The position numbers were made by a program, and so were the translations under genes. DNA of 58,290 bases from Candidatus Bipolaricaulota bacterium (GTDB lineage Bacteria > Bipolaricaulota > Bipolaricaulia > Bipolaricaulales > Bipolaricaulaceae), in the NCBI GenBank assembly GCA_014361015.1, contig JACIWJ010000002.1, positions 1 through 58,290 on the forward strand, in the 5' to 3' direction. Positions 43,891 to 52,556 of this stretch are shown here, in pieces. Position 1 is the stretch's first letter, and each line of letters opens with the position of its first letter. The notes under the pieces were generated by a model that worked only from the letters and a program-made list of their open reading frames with translations, was not told where the DNA came from and did not search any database.

Positions 43891-44400
43891 TCACGGGGCA
43901 GTGAGCGTGTAGGTGAACGCCAGGCTGTAGTCACCAGCCGGGTCGTTCTCCCAGCTCACGAGGACCTGGAAGTCCATGGAGAGCTGGATGTTCCCGCCCC
44001 TCGTTCCCTCGGCCACCTTCTTCGCCCCCGTCGTGAGGGCGGTGAACGTGTCCGCGTACGAGGACACGCGGCCATCCGCGGTCCCAGCCTGGAACAGAAG
44101 GTCGGTGGACGGCTTCGCCCACGGCCCGGTCCACGTGCTGGCATCGGCTGCGACGCTCAGGGCCCAGCTCTTGTTGCTCCAGATCTGGATCCCCTGCGCA
44201 GAGAGAACGGTCTTCCCCCCTGCGTCGTAGTCGCCCTCGGTCAGCGCGCCGAAGTTGATCGTGCTCGTCGAGAGCGAGAGCCGGATCAACGTCGGCACCG
44301 TGAACTGCGCCGTCGAGCCCGCCGTGACCTGCGCCAGCCCGGCCACGCCCACCAGCAGCCCCAAAGCCAAGATACCAACGACCAGCGTACGAACCTGCAT
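43891..44400 (-). CDS. Small secreted W-x-L-like protein under c-di-GMP riboswitch
   Basis: 169 residues from ATG 44400 (GGAGGTG Shine-Dalgarno). Signal peptide (TLVVGILALGLLVGVAGLAQ), then a single all-beta domain: QFTVPTLIRLSLSTSTINFG, YDAGGKTVLSAQGIQIWSNK, the W-A-L motif (SWALSVAADASTW) and the FTYTLTAP end. The order resembles the WxL domain of Gram-positive surface proteins, but it is too short and divergent for a firm family call. The Shine-Dalgarno sits inside a hairpin directly after a c-di-GMP aptamer, so translation should respond to the second messenger. Confidence 0.75.
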   Translation of the reverse strand: MQVRTLVVGILALGLLVGVAGLAQVTAGSTAQFTVPTLIRLSLSTSTINFGALTEGDYDAGGKTVLSAQGIQIWSNKSWALSVAADASTWTGPWAKPSTDLLFQAGTADGRVSSYADTFTALTTGAKKVAEGTRGGNIQLSMDFQVLVSWENDPAGDYSLAFTYTLTAP

Positions 44401-44405
44401 CACTG

Positions 44406-44528
44406 CACCTCCAAGAAGTTTGAGTTGTGCTTCTCTTGGAGGTGTTTCGGCAGCCCAGCCATCTCCCGACAGGAGACCTGTGGCTTTGCGTCCCCGGGTC
44501 GCCCCGGGTTTGCCCGTTCGATCACCTC
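44406..44528 (-). ncRNA. Cyclic di-GMP class I (GEMM-I) riboswitch with SD-sequestering platform
   Basis: On the minus strand the aptamer core (44515-44447) shows GGGCAAACC, P2 stem CCCGGG-GCGA-CCCGGG with a GNRA tetraloop, the conserved GACGCAAAGCC, a P3 stem starting with AGCC and closing with GGCT, and GGGCTGCCGA. Outside it GAGGTG (44528-44523) can pair with CACCTC (44444-44439) to close P1. The same CACCTC region can instead pair over 11 bp (44444-44434 with 44416-44406) with TCTTGGAGGTG, which is the Shine-Dalgarno of the downstream gene. Ligand binding should favour P1 and free the Shine-Dalgarno, an ON switch. Confidence 0.9.
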
Positions 44529-44677
44529 TTGTTTTGGCTGAAAACCGTTCTCCTGTGCTCGCGAACCCCTCGCCCTGGCTCCCACCTCCTTCCCATACGA
44601 TCCTAGTGGCCCGACCCACGGGCTTTCGGCCAGCGTCCACCTCCCCGCGTCGCGTCCGTCCAGCGGCGTGGGCACGT
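44529..44677 (-). other. Leader region between gene 44678-45151 and riboswitch 1
   Basis: No gene is seen. A small hairpin GCCCG/CGGGC (GCCCG-TGGGT-CGGGC on the minus strand) follows the upstream gene. TAGGAT and a GGGAAGGAGGTGGGAGCC purine stretch occur downstream of it, but no convincing promoter is visible, so the second riboswitch may be served by read-through from the upstream promoter. Confidence 0.35.
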
Positions 44678-45151
44678 CTATCCCTCGACTGCGTAGATCA
44701 GGGTGAGCGTACGCTCACCGCTCCACCCGGCCTCGCCCAGGTTCACTCGGTAGTCGAGCACGATCTCGTGCACGCCGGGCAGACCCCGCGCGAGGACCAG
44801 CCCTTCCGGCTGAACCGGCCTGTATTCTCCACTCCCGATGCGCAGCTCCACAATCCCCCAGGGGGAGAGGTCTGAGGAGCGAACGACGAGTGTCCACGGC
44901 ACGTTGCTGCGCACGACAAGGGTAACCGCCTGCCGCAGCTCGACGGGTTCCGAGCGATCGGGCACCGGAGAGGGGATCTTCACCGCAACGGGGATCTCCC
45001 GGCCGGAATCCTTCATACCCAGAACGGAGAGACGAGTGAGCGCGGGAATGGTGACCGTGGCTTGCGCCCCCACCGTGGTGGACCTCGCCCAACCGAGGAC
45101 ACTCCCCGCCGTCAGCCCGACCAACGCCAGCACAACCGCCTTCCTGACCAT
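44678..45151 (-). CDS. Small secreted W-x-L-like protein abutting a c-di-GMP riboswitch
   Basis: 157 residues from ATG 45151. Signal peptide (AVVLALVGLTAGSVLGWA), then one beta domain similar to the protein at 43891-44400: ATVTIPALTRLSVL, VPWTLVVRSSDLSPW (W-T-L) and C-terminal RTLTLIYAVEG. No Shine-Dalgarno lies before ATG 45151; the last conserved bases of a c-di-GMP aptamer (TGCCGA) end 3 bases upstream. First gene of the cluster, read from the promoter at 45294-45321. Confidence 0.75.
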   Translation of the reverse strand: MVRKAVVLALVGLTAGSVLGWARSTTVGAQATVTIPALTRLSVLGMKDSGREIPVAVKIPSPVPDRSEPVELRQAVTLVVRSNVPWTLVVRSSDLSPWGIVELRIGSGEYRPVQPEGLVLARGLPGVHEIVLDYRVNLGEAGWSGERTLTLIYAVEG

Positions 45152-45154
45152 GCT

Positions 45155-45236
45155 TCGGCAACCCAGCCATCCCTGAGGGATCTGTCGGCTTTGCGCCCCC
45201 ACGTTGCCGTGGGTTTGCCCTTATCGGACGGTCGAG
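45155..45236 (-). ncRNA. Cyclic di-GMP class I (GEMM-I) riboswitch at the start codon
   Basis: The minus-strand core (45220-45155) shows AGGGCAAACC, P2 CCCACG-GCAA-CGTGGG with a GNRA tetraloop, GGCGCAAAGCC, P3 AGCC..GGCT and GGGTTGCCGA, all conserved in the GEMM-I family. The aptamer ends 3 bases before ATG 45151, leaving no room for a classical expression platform. CTGACC upstream (near 45242-45237) could pair with GGTCAG spanning the second and third codons. The two aptamers in this cluster share the core but not the platform. Confidence 0.9.
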
Positions 45237-45293
45237 GTCAGCTGCCCGGTATTCCCCTCCTTTTCCCAGTCTCGGGCCTTGGTAGTTGAAACC

Positions 45294-45321
45294 ATTATAT
45301 ACGGGTGCCTTCCCGCGGCAA
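45294..45321 (-). promoter_or_regulatory. Promoter of the c-di-GMP-controlled cluster
   Basis: -35 TTGCCG (45321-45316), 16-base spacer, -10 TATAAT (45299-45294, consensus). Transcription would start near 45287 and give a leader of about 135 bases with the riboswitch at its 3' end. Confidence 0.7.
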
Positions 45322-45458
45322 GTACATCTGTTACACCTGCGCCGGTGACTGGGGCGAAGCCCTCTCCTCGTCCGCATGCACGTGAACCACAGCGAGGGGG
45401 GCGCCGTGCCCGGTTGGTGCAAGCCTGGCGGTCCCCGTCGCAGCAAGGCCGCGCTGGC
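45322..45458. other. Spacer between divergent units
   Basis: No gene, repeat or RNA recognised on either strand. Confidence 0.3.
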
Positions 45459-45464
45459 TACAAT
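45459..45464 (+). promoter_or_regulatory. Possible -10 box for the 149-residue anchored protein gene
   Basis: TACAAT in GGCTACAATG, the same context as 8600-8605. ATG 45507 is 42 bases downstream with AGGAGG between. No -35 match. Confidence 0.35.
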
Positions 45465-45506
45465 GTCCGGGGCGGATCGAAGATTCCGCGGCGCGAGGAG
45501 GAACGG

Positions 45507-45956
45507 ATGAGAGCGAGAACCCTGATCGGGGTAGCCGTTATCAGCGTGGTGACCGTCCTGATCGTGATCGTCCTGTGGCCGGCCCCTGATCCCCTGGCCC
45601 GCGTGGAGACGGTGGTCATCCGCCCGCCCGATTGGGAGAAGGAACCCGCCAACCCGGCGGTGCGCGTGCCGTTCATGGACGGGCTGACCGTGACGCTGGG
45701 AGAGAGGAACATCCGCATCGTCGCTGACCCCCAGGCCGCAGACGCGATCCTCGTCGTGCGGGACATCCGGGTGGAGTCGCTCGAATTCCGGTTGGAGTCC
45801 GGACAGCTCGCGGGACGGGTGAGCGCGACGTGTGTACTGACCGAGGTCCGCACCGGGGAGACGCGGATCATGGATTTCGCCCTCGACATCAAGGACGGTG
45901 ACGTACGGGCCACGCTCGTCGCCCGCAAGTTCTGGCAGTTCTGGAAGCGGGGCTAG
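45507..45956 (+). CDS. Small membrane-anchored protein of unknown function
   Basis: 149 residues from ATG 45507 (AGGAGG 5 bases upstream). One N-terminal transmembrane segment (LIGVAVISVVTVLIVIVLW), then an exported alpha/beta domain: DPQAADAILVVRDIRVE.., SATCVLTEVRTGETRIMDFAL. The strand pattern recalls LptE-like or other small envelope assembly proteins, but I do not recognise the family. It is divergent from the c-di-GMP cluster and 16 bases before rimI. Confidence 0.6.
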   Translation: MRARTLIGVAVISVVTVLIVIVLWPAPDPLARVETVVIRPPDWEKEPANPAVRVPFMDGLTVTLGERNIRIVADPQAADAILVVRDIRVESLEFRLESGQLAGRVSATCVLTEVRTGETRIMDFALDIKDGDVRATLVARKFWQFWKRG

Positions 45957-45972
45957 CGGGCCGAGGGACCAC

Positions 45973-46428
45973 GTGCGGGTTCGCTTCGGGCGACGAACCG
46001 ATCTCCCCGCGATCGCGGCGATCGAGGCGGCGAGCTTCCCCCACCCCTGGCCATCGGACCTCCTCGCCGCGTACCTCGACGACGAGGGAACCGTGGTCCT
46101 CGTGGCCGAGGAGGGATCACCGATCGGGTTCCTGATCGCCTGCCGCGAGCGCGCCGCGGAGGTGCCGGTGTTCCACATCCACGACCTGGCGGTGGCCCCT
46201 CCCCACCGCCGGAGGGGGGCCGCGAGCGCTCTCCTCGGCGAGCTCATGCGGATCGCGGTCGCAGAGCGGATCGCGCTCCTTCGGCTCGAGGTGCGCATCG
46301 CGAACGAGGCCGCGCGCCGGTTCTACGAGCGCTGGGGGTTCAGGCCGACCCGCCGGCTCGGTCGGTACTACGAGGATGGCGGGGACGCCCTTCGCATGGA
46401 GCTCGATCTCCACCCGCGCCAGTCCTAG
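45973..46428 (+). CDS. rimI: Ribosomal protein S18-alanine N-acetyltransferase-like GNAT
   Basis: 151 residues from GTG 45973. GNAT fold with acetyl-CoA loop PPHRRRGAASALL near residue 80, LRLEVRIANEAARRFYERWGF and a RimI-type start (IAAIEAASFPHPW). It probably acetylates a protein N-terminus (S18). GAGGGACC lies before the start. It overlaps the exchanger gene by 4 bases at the 3' ends. Confidence 0.85.
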   Translation: MRVRFGRRTDLPAIAAIEAASFPHPWPSDLLAAYLDDEGTVVLVAEEGSPIGFLIACRERAAEVPVFHIHDLAVAPPHRRRGAASALLGELMRIAVAERIALLRLEVRIANEAARRFYERWGFRPTRRLGRYYEDGGDALRMELDLHPRQS

Positions 46429-47420
46429 CCCGGCCGCGCGAGCGAGAACACGACGAGCATCGTCCCGATCCAAGCGCCGAGGATGACCAGGGCGAGGAGC
46501 CGGGATGCGGCCAGCCTGTCCCGCGTCCGAAGGACGAGGACCAGCGGTCCCAGCCCCATCATCAGGAGGGCCCCCAACCCGGCCACAAGGTGTGACCGGT
46601 CGAGGAGGGCGAACAGCGGCCACGGGTAGATGAGGTCCGCCAACGCCAGCACGAGCACGTTGAACGCGCAGCTCCCGTAGACGTTCCCGAGGGCCATCTC
46701 CTCGGATCCCAGCCGCAGCGCCCCCCACGTCACGCTCGTCTCGGGCATCGTGGTCACGATCGCCACGGCCAGGACGCCCATGAAGCTCCCCGAGATCCCG
46801 AGGATGTCCGCCAGGCGGTCCGCGCTCGCCGCGAGAACGGGGGCCGCCACGAGGACGCCGGCCGCGGCGAGGCCGAACCCAGCCCAGGCCCGTTTCGCCG
46901 ACCCGGGGGGACCATCCACAGCGGTGCCCGCGAGCTCCCCGACCTCCACCCCACGGGCGCGGTACACCGCCACCATCCCCAAGAGGTACCCGCCGAGGAT
47001 GAGCAGCGTCCCCAGGCTCACCGGGCCCAGGTTCACCGGGCGGTCGAGGGCCACCAGCACCACGACCACGCCCGTCAGGGCGAGGGCCGTCACGACGAGA
47101 AGCCGCTGATCACGGGTGGCTCGGGCAACCGCCACCGTGGGGAACAGGCTCAACAGCGAGGCGAGGACGACGACGTTGAGCATGTTCGCTCCAAGGACGT
47201 TGCCACCAGCGAGGGCTGGCGCATCGAGGCGAACGGCCGCCAGGTTCGTGACGAGCTCGGGCAGTGACGTGGCAACGGCGAGGAGGATCGTCCCCACCCA
47301 CAGCCGACCCAGCCCCGTCGTCTCGGCGAGAAGATCGCCAGCCTGGGATAGGGCGAGGCCGCTGCGCACCACCACCGCTGCGCTGACGAGGAACAGCGCC
47401 GACCACGCGAGCGCGTGCAT
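46425..47420 (-). CDS. Sodium/calcium exchanger family (CaCA) protein
   Basis: 331 residues with about 10 membrane helices and the two inverted alpha repeats of CaCA antiporters: ATSLPELVTNL with GNVLGANMLNVVVLA (about 50-90) and VTTMPETSVT with GNVYGSCAFNVLVLAL (about 220-255). It would exchange Ca2+ (or another cation) for Na+ or H+ across the inner membrane. The start is ATG 47420; the much longer frame upstream runs into the tRNA and is not coding. Confidence 0.9.
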   Translation of the reverse strand: MHALAWSALFLVSAAVVVRSGLALSQAGDLLAETTGLGRLWVGTILLAVATSLPELVTNLAAVRLDAPALAGGNVLGANMLNVVVLASLLSLFPTVAVARATRDQRLLVVTALALTGVVVVLVALDRPVNLGPVSLGTLLILGGYLLGMVAVYRARGVEVGELAGTAVDGPPGSAKRAWAGFGLAAAGVLVAAPVLAASADRLADILGISGSFMGVLAVAIVTTMPETSVTWGALRLGSEEMALGNVYGSCAFNVLVLALADLIYPWPLFALLDRSHLVAGLGALLMMGLGPLVLVLRTRDRLAASRLLALVILGAWIGTMLVVFSLARPG

Positions 47421-47538
47421 CAGGGGGACCGACGCCCCTTCCCGCCCGCAGCCACAGAGCAAGCACGGCCGCGTTCGCCAAGCCGCGCGCGTCGAGGTGC
47501 GATGGCCGCTCGATTCTCTGTCAACAGAGCGATCTCCC

Positions 47539-47614
47539 TGGTGGAGCCGACGGGAGTCGAACCCGTGGCCTCTAGCATGCCATGCTAGCGCTCTCCCAGC
47601 TGAGCTACGGCCCC
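47539..47614 (-). tRNA. tRNA-Ala (GGC anticodon)
   Basis: A 76-base cloverleaf with encoded CCA. Acceptor GGGGCCG/CGGCTCC contains the G3:U70 wobble that identifies tRNA-Ala. Anticodon stem CTAGC/GCTAG encloses the loop ATGGCAT with anticodon GGC (reads GCC). The T arm is ACGGG-TTCGACT-CCCGT. It lies between gyrB and the exchanger gene. Confidence 0.97.
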
Positions 47615-47624
47615 ACGTGATTCT

Positions 47625-47640
47625 CCCCGCCAGGGCGGGG
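47625..47640. terminator. Hairpin after gyrB
   Basis: CCCCGCC, short loop, GGCGGGG between the gyrB stop and the tRNA gene. No U-run. It could end gyrB transcripts or mark tRNA 5' processing. Confidence 0.35.
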
Positions 47641-47650
47641 GATGCAACTA

Positions 47651-49558
<1,908 letters not shown>

Positions 49559-49566
49559 CGCTCCCA

Positions 49567-49595
49567 AGTGTACCCCGAACCAGGAAAACCCGCAA
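49567..49595 (-). promoter_or_regulatory. gyrB promoter
   Basis: -35 TTGCGG (49595-49590), 17-base spacer, -10 TACACT (49572-49567), then 9 bases to ATG 49558. A leader of 0-3 bases is expected. Confidence 0.6.
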
Positions 49596-49683
49596 ACAGT
49601 CGGCACTTGGCCCCCGGAGACCGGGCGCATGTCTCTGGCCCCACCGCTGACCGGAGGGTAACCTTCGGCTGAAAGGGGGCAGA

Positions 49684-50805
49684 TTGCGGCTTCTGGAGTG
49701 GCAGGGGCGGGACATCTTGGACCGGGAGGGGATCCCGACACCGAGGGGGGGACGGGCCACCGTGCCGGGCGAGGCGCGAAGGGTCGCCGCGGACCTCGGA
49801 ACGCCGGTCGTCCTCAAGGCGCAACTGCCGGTGGGGGGGAGGGGGAAAGCAGGAGGGATCCGCACCGCCCGCGACCCGGACGAGGCGGCGCGGATCGCCG
49901 CGGAGATGCTCGGGTCGCCGCTCAAGGGGCTACCGATCAAGGAGCTTCTCGTCGTAGAGGCGATCGCGGTGAAGTCCGAGCATTATCTGTCCGTCACGCT
50001 CGACCGCCGTACCCGAACCCCGGTCATGATCTACTCGCCCAGAGGCGGGGTGGACATCGAAGACGTCGCCCGTGCTGACCCCGGAGCGATCCGCCAGGTT
50101 CACGTCCCGCCCCTGGAGGGTCCGCTCTCGTTCCGCCTGCGCTGCCTGGTGTCCCCCGCTCCGCCCGAGCTCCGCAAGGCCCTCGCCGAGATCGCGGCCA
50201 AGCTCTACCGTGTCTTCACCCGTTACGAGGCGACCCTCGCCGAGATCAACCCCCTTGGGGAGACGGACCACGGCCTCGTCGCCCTCGACGCGAAGCTCAT
50301 CCTGGACGATGACCACCAGCCCGGAGAGCAGTTCACCGGCCTCACCGATGCCGCGGCGGACCCCCTCGAGGCGGAGGCCCGTGGACTGGGGATGAGCTAC
50401 GTCCGGCTCGATGGGGACATTGGGATCCTCGGAAACGGTGCCGGGCTCGTGATGGCCACCCTCGACCTCGTCGCCCGGGCCGGCGGCCGCCCGGCGAACT
50501 TCCTCGACATCGGAGGAGGAGCGCGGGCGGACCGGGTGCGCAAAGGGGTGGAGCTCGTCCTGCGCGATGGGCGAGCGAAAGTGCTGTTCGTAAACGTGTT
50601 CGGGGGCATCACGCGCTGCGACGTCGTGGCCCAAGGGGTGGTTGAGGCGACCCATGGGCTCTCCTTCCCCGTGGTGATCCGACTCACGGGGACGAACGAG
50701 GCGGACGGAAGGGAGGTTTTGGCGCGCGGGGGGCTATCCCCCGTGCGCACGATGGAGGAGGGCGCGGCCCGTGCGGTGGCGCTCGCCAAGGAGGCTGCAT
50801 CATGA
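49684..50805 (+). CDS. sucC: Succinate-CoA ligase (ADP-forming) beta subunit-like
   Basis: 373 residues from TTG 49684 (AAAGGGGGC upstream). ATP-grasp N-terminal domain (VVLKAQLPVGGRGKAGGI), AEINPLG metal site, and C-terminal CoA-ligase domain with FLDIGGGA and NVFGGITRCD. It makes or uses acyl-CoA with ATP/ADP; succinate is the usual substrate. The alpha subunit (sucD), normally next to it, is absent; the next gene is a SpoIVB-like protein with a 4-base overlap. Confidence 0.88.
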   Translation: MRLLEWQGRDILDREGIPTPRGGRATVPGEARRVAADLGTPVVLKAQLPVGGRGKAGGIRTARDPDEAARIAAEMLGSPLKGLPIKELLVVEAIAVKSEHYLSVTLDRRTRTPVMIYSPRGGVDIEDVARADPGAIRQVHVPPLEGPLSFRLRCLVSPAPPELRKALAEIAAKLYRVFTRYEATLAEINPLGETDHGLVALDAKLILDDDHQPGEQFTGLTDAAADPLEAEARGLGMSYVRLDGDIGILGNGAGLVMATLDLVARAGGRPANFLDIGGGARADRVRKGVELVLRDGRAKVLFVNVFGGITRCDVVAQGVVEATHGLSFPVVIRLTGTNEADGREVLARGGLSPVRTMEEGAARAVALAKEAAS

Positions 50806-52553
50806 CGAAGCTTGGGTTGGTGATGGCGTGGTGCGTGGGCCTTGTCGCCCTGGGGATGGACACGATCCCGCTTGCCGAGATCGAGCCGGGGATGACGGGG
50901 TACGGGTTGACGGTGGTGGCGGGGACGGAGATCTCCCGGTTCGAGGTCGAAGTGGTGGCCGTCCTCGACGAACCGGGGTCCAGGAACGATTTCATCATCG
51001 TCCGCGCCTCCGGGCCGGCCATCACCCGCTCCGGCGGGATCGCCCAGGGGATGTCGGGGAGCCCGGTCTACCTCGACGGCCGGCTGGCCGGGGCCCTGTC
51101 GCGCGCCGCCACCTGGGCCGCGGACCGGGAGCGCCCGCTCGGCCTCGTGACCCCGATCGAGGCGATGCTCGACGTCCTCGCCGAGATCGTACCGACCAAG
51201 ACGCAACCCTCCCCCGCGGATGGGGTCCAGGCCACGGAGGACGGGTGCGATGCTTTCCAATTCAGCCCCGCAAGCTCCCCCTCCAGCGATGAAGCGCTGT
51301 CCGCGCCCGTGACGGCGAGCGGCCTCTCCGCGCGAGCGCTGGCAACGCTCGAACAGGGGGTCGACCTCCGCCTGGCCTGGCACCCCCTGCTCGATCTCCT
51401 CCCCGCGTGGCGCGGTGGGGTGCCGGGACTCCTCGACCTCGGTGTATCCCGCGTCGTCGCCGCCCCAGCCGTGCCGACCACGACCCCGGGCCTCCCCCTC
51501 GTCCCCGGGGCTCCGGTCGGGGTGGGGCTCACCACCGGCGACGTCACGATCGGGGCCCTGGGAACGGTGACGCTCGTGGAGAAGAACGCCGTGCTCGCGT
51601 TCGGCCACCCGTTCCTGTTCACCGGTTCAACGCGCTATTTCCTCACGAGCGCGCACATCTTCGATACGGTGGCCGCTCTCGACTCCCCCTACAAGCTGGG
51701 GGCGGTGGGCGAGGTCGTGGGCGGGGTGTTCGCCGACCGTTGGACGGCCGTCGGAGGGGTCGTCGGCCGCATCCCCAGCGGAATCGCGGTCGACTTCCGC
51801 ATCCGCGATGCGAGCCGCGCCACTGAACAGGCGCTTCAGGTCGAGATCGTGGACGAACCCCGCCTCTCGGCGCTCCTCCTCTACGTCGCTGGGCTGGAGG
51901 CGGCGGACGAGGCCCTCGATCGGATCGGCCAGGGGACGGTCGCCGTTCAATACACGATCACCGGGCGCGGGCTTCCGCGCCCCCTCGTCCGCGAGGACGT
52001 GTTCCTCTCCACCCAAGACGTCGCCATCTACGTGCCGTGGGAGGCGGCCATCATCGCGGACATCCTCGCCTACAACGAGTTCGGCGACCCCCACCTCCAG
52101 ACGGTGACCGTGGAGGCCACGGTCCAGCCGGGCTTCTCCGCCACCGAGGTCGTGTCCCTGGAGACGGAGCGGGACGCGTACGCTCCCGGGGACAGGGTCA
52201 GCTTCCTCGTCACCCTCCGCGGGTGGCGCGGTGTGGTCGAGCACTGGGAAGGGTGGCTGGAGATCCCCGCGGACATCGTCACCCCATACGTCGAGCTGCG
52301 CGCGTACGGGGGACCCCGCCCGCGGGAGAGGGGGGAGGGCCCGCCAACGCTCGAATCGCTCCACGACCTCCTCGACTACATCGAGGGAATCCCATCCAAT
52401 GACACGTTGACCGTGGAGCTGTTCGCGGTTGACCCCATTTCGAGCGTGATCGGCGAGACGTGGGTGTACGGGGTGGATGGAATCGCCGACCGGATCCCCG
52501 GGTCGGTGGTGTACGGCGAGGTGTCCCTCATCCTCCCGATCGAGGGGGAGTAG
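50802..52553 (+). CDS. SpoIVB/S55-like peptidase domain protein
   Basis: 583 residues. N-terminal signal or anchor (LGLVMAWCVGLVALGM), then an S55 domain: IEPGMTGYGLTVVAGTEI and the serine motif GGIAQGMSGSPVY near residue 85; a second block NAVLAFGHPF..TSAHIF near 265. A long C-terminal beta region follows (about 350-583). In Bacillus SpoIVB processes SpoIVFA at sporulation; no sporulation genes are seen here, so another envelope protease role is likely. It overlaps sucC and precedes murF by 3 bases. Confidence 0.78.
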   Translation: MTKLGLVMAWCVGLVALGMDTIPLAEIEPGMTGYGLTVVAGTEISRFEVEVVAVLDEPGSRNDFIIVRASGPAITRSGGIAQGMSGSPVYLDGRLAGALSRAATWAADRERPLGLVTPIEAMLDVLAEIVPTKTQPSPADGVQATEDGCDAFQFSPASSPSSDEALSAPVTASGLSARALATLEQGVDLRLAWHPLLDLLPAWRGGVPGLLDLGVSRVVAAPAVPTTTPGLPLVPGAPVGVGLTTGDVTIGALGTVTLVEKNAVLAFGHPFLFTGSTRYFLTSAHIFDTVAALDSPYKLGAVGEVVGGVFADRWTAVGGVVGRIPSGIAVDFRIRDASRATEQALQVEIVDEPRLSALLLYVAGLEAADEALDRIGQGTVAVQYTITGRGLPRPLVREDVFLSTQDVAIYVPWEAAIIADILAYNEFGDPHLQTVTVEATVQPGFSATEVVSLETERDAYAPGDRVSFLVTLRGWRGVVEHWEGWLEIPADIVTPYVELRAYGGPRPRERGEGPPTLESLHDLLDYIEGIPSNDTLTVELFAVDPISSVIGETWVYGVDGIADRIPGSVVYGEVSLILPIEGE

Positions 52554-52556
52554 ACG

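Noticed and set aside
45322-45458. A third riboswitch on the plus strand before the 149-residue protein gene
   Set aside because: No conserved riboswitch core (GEMM, TPP, cobalamin, SAM) could be recognised.
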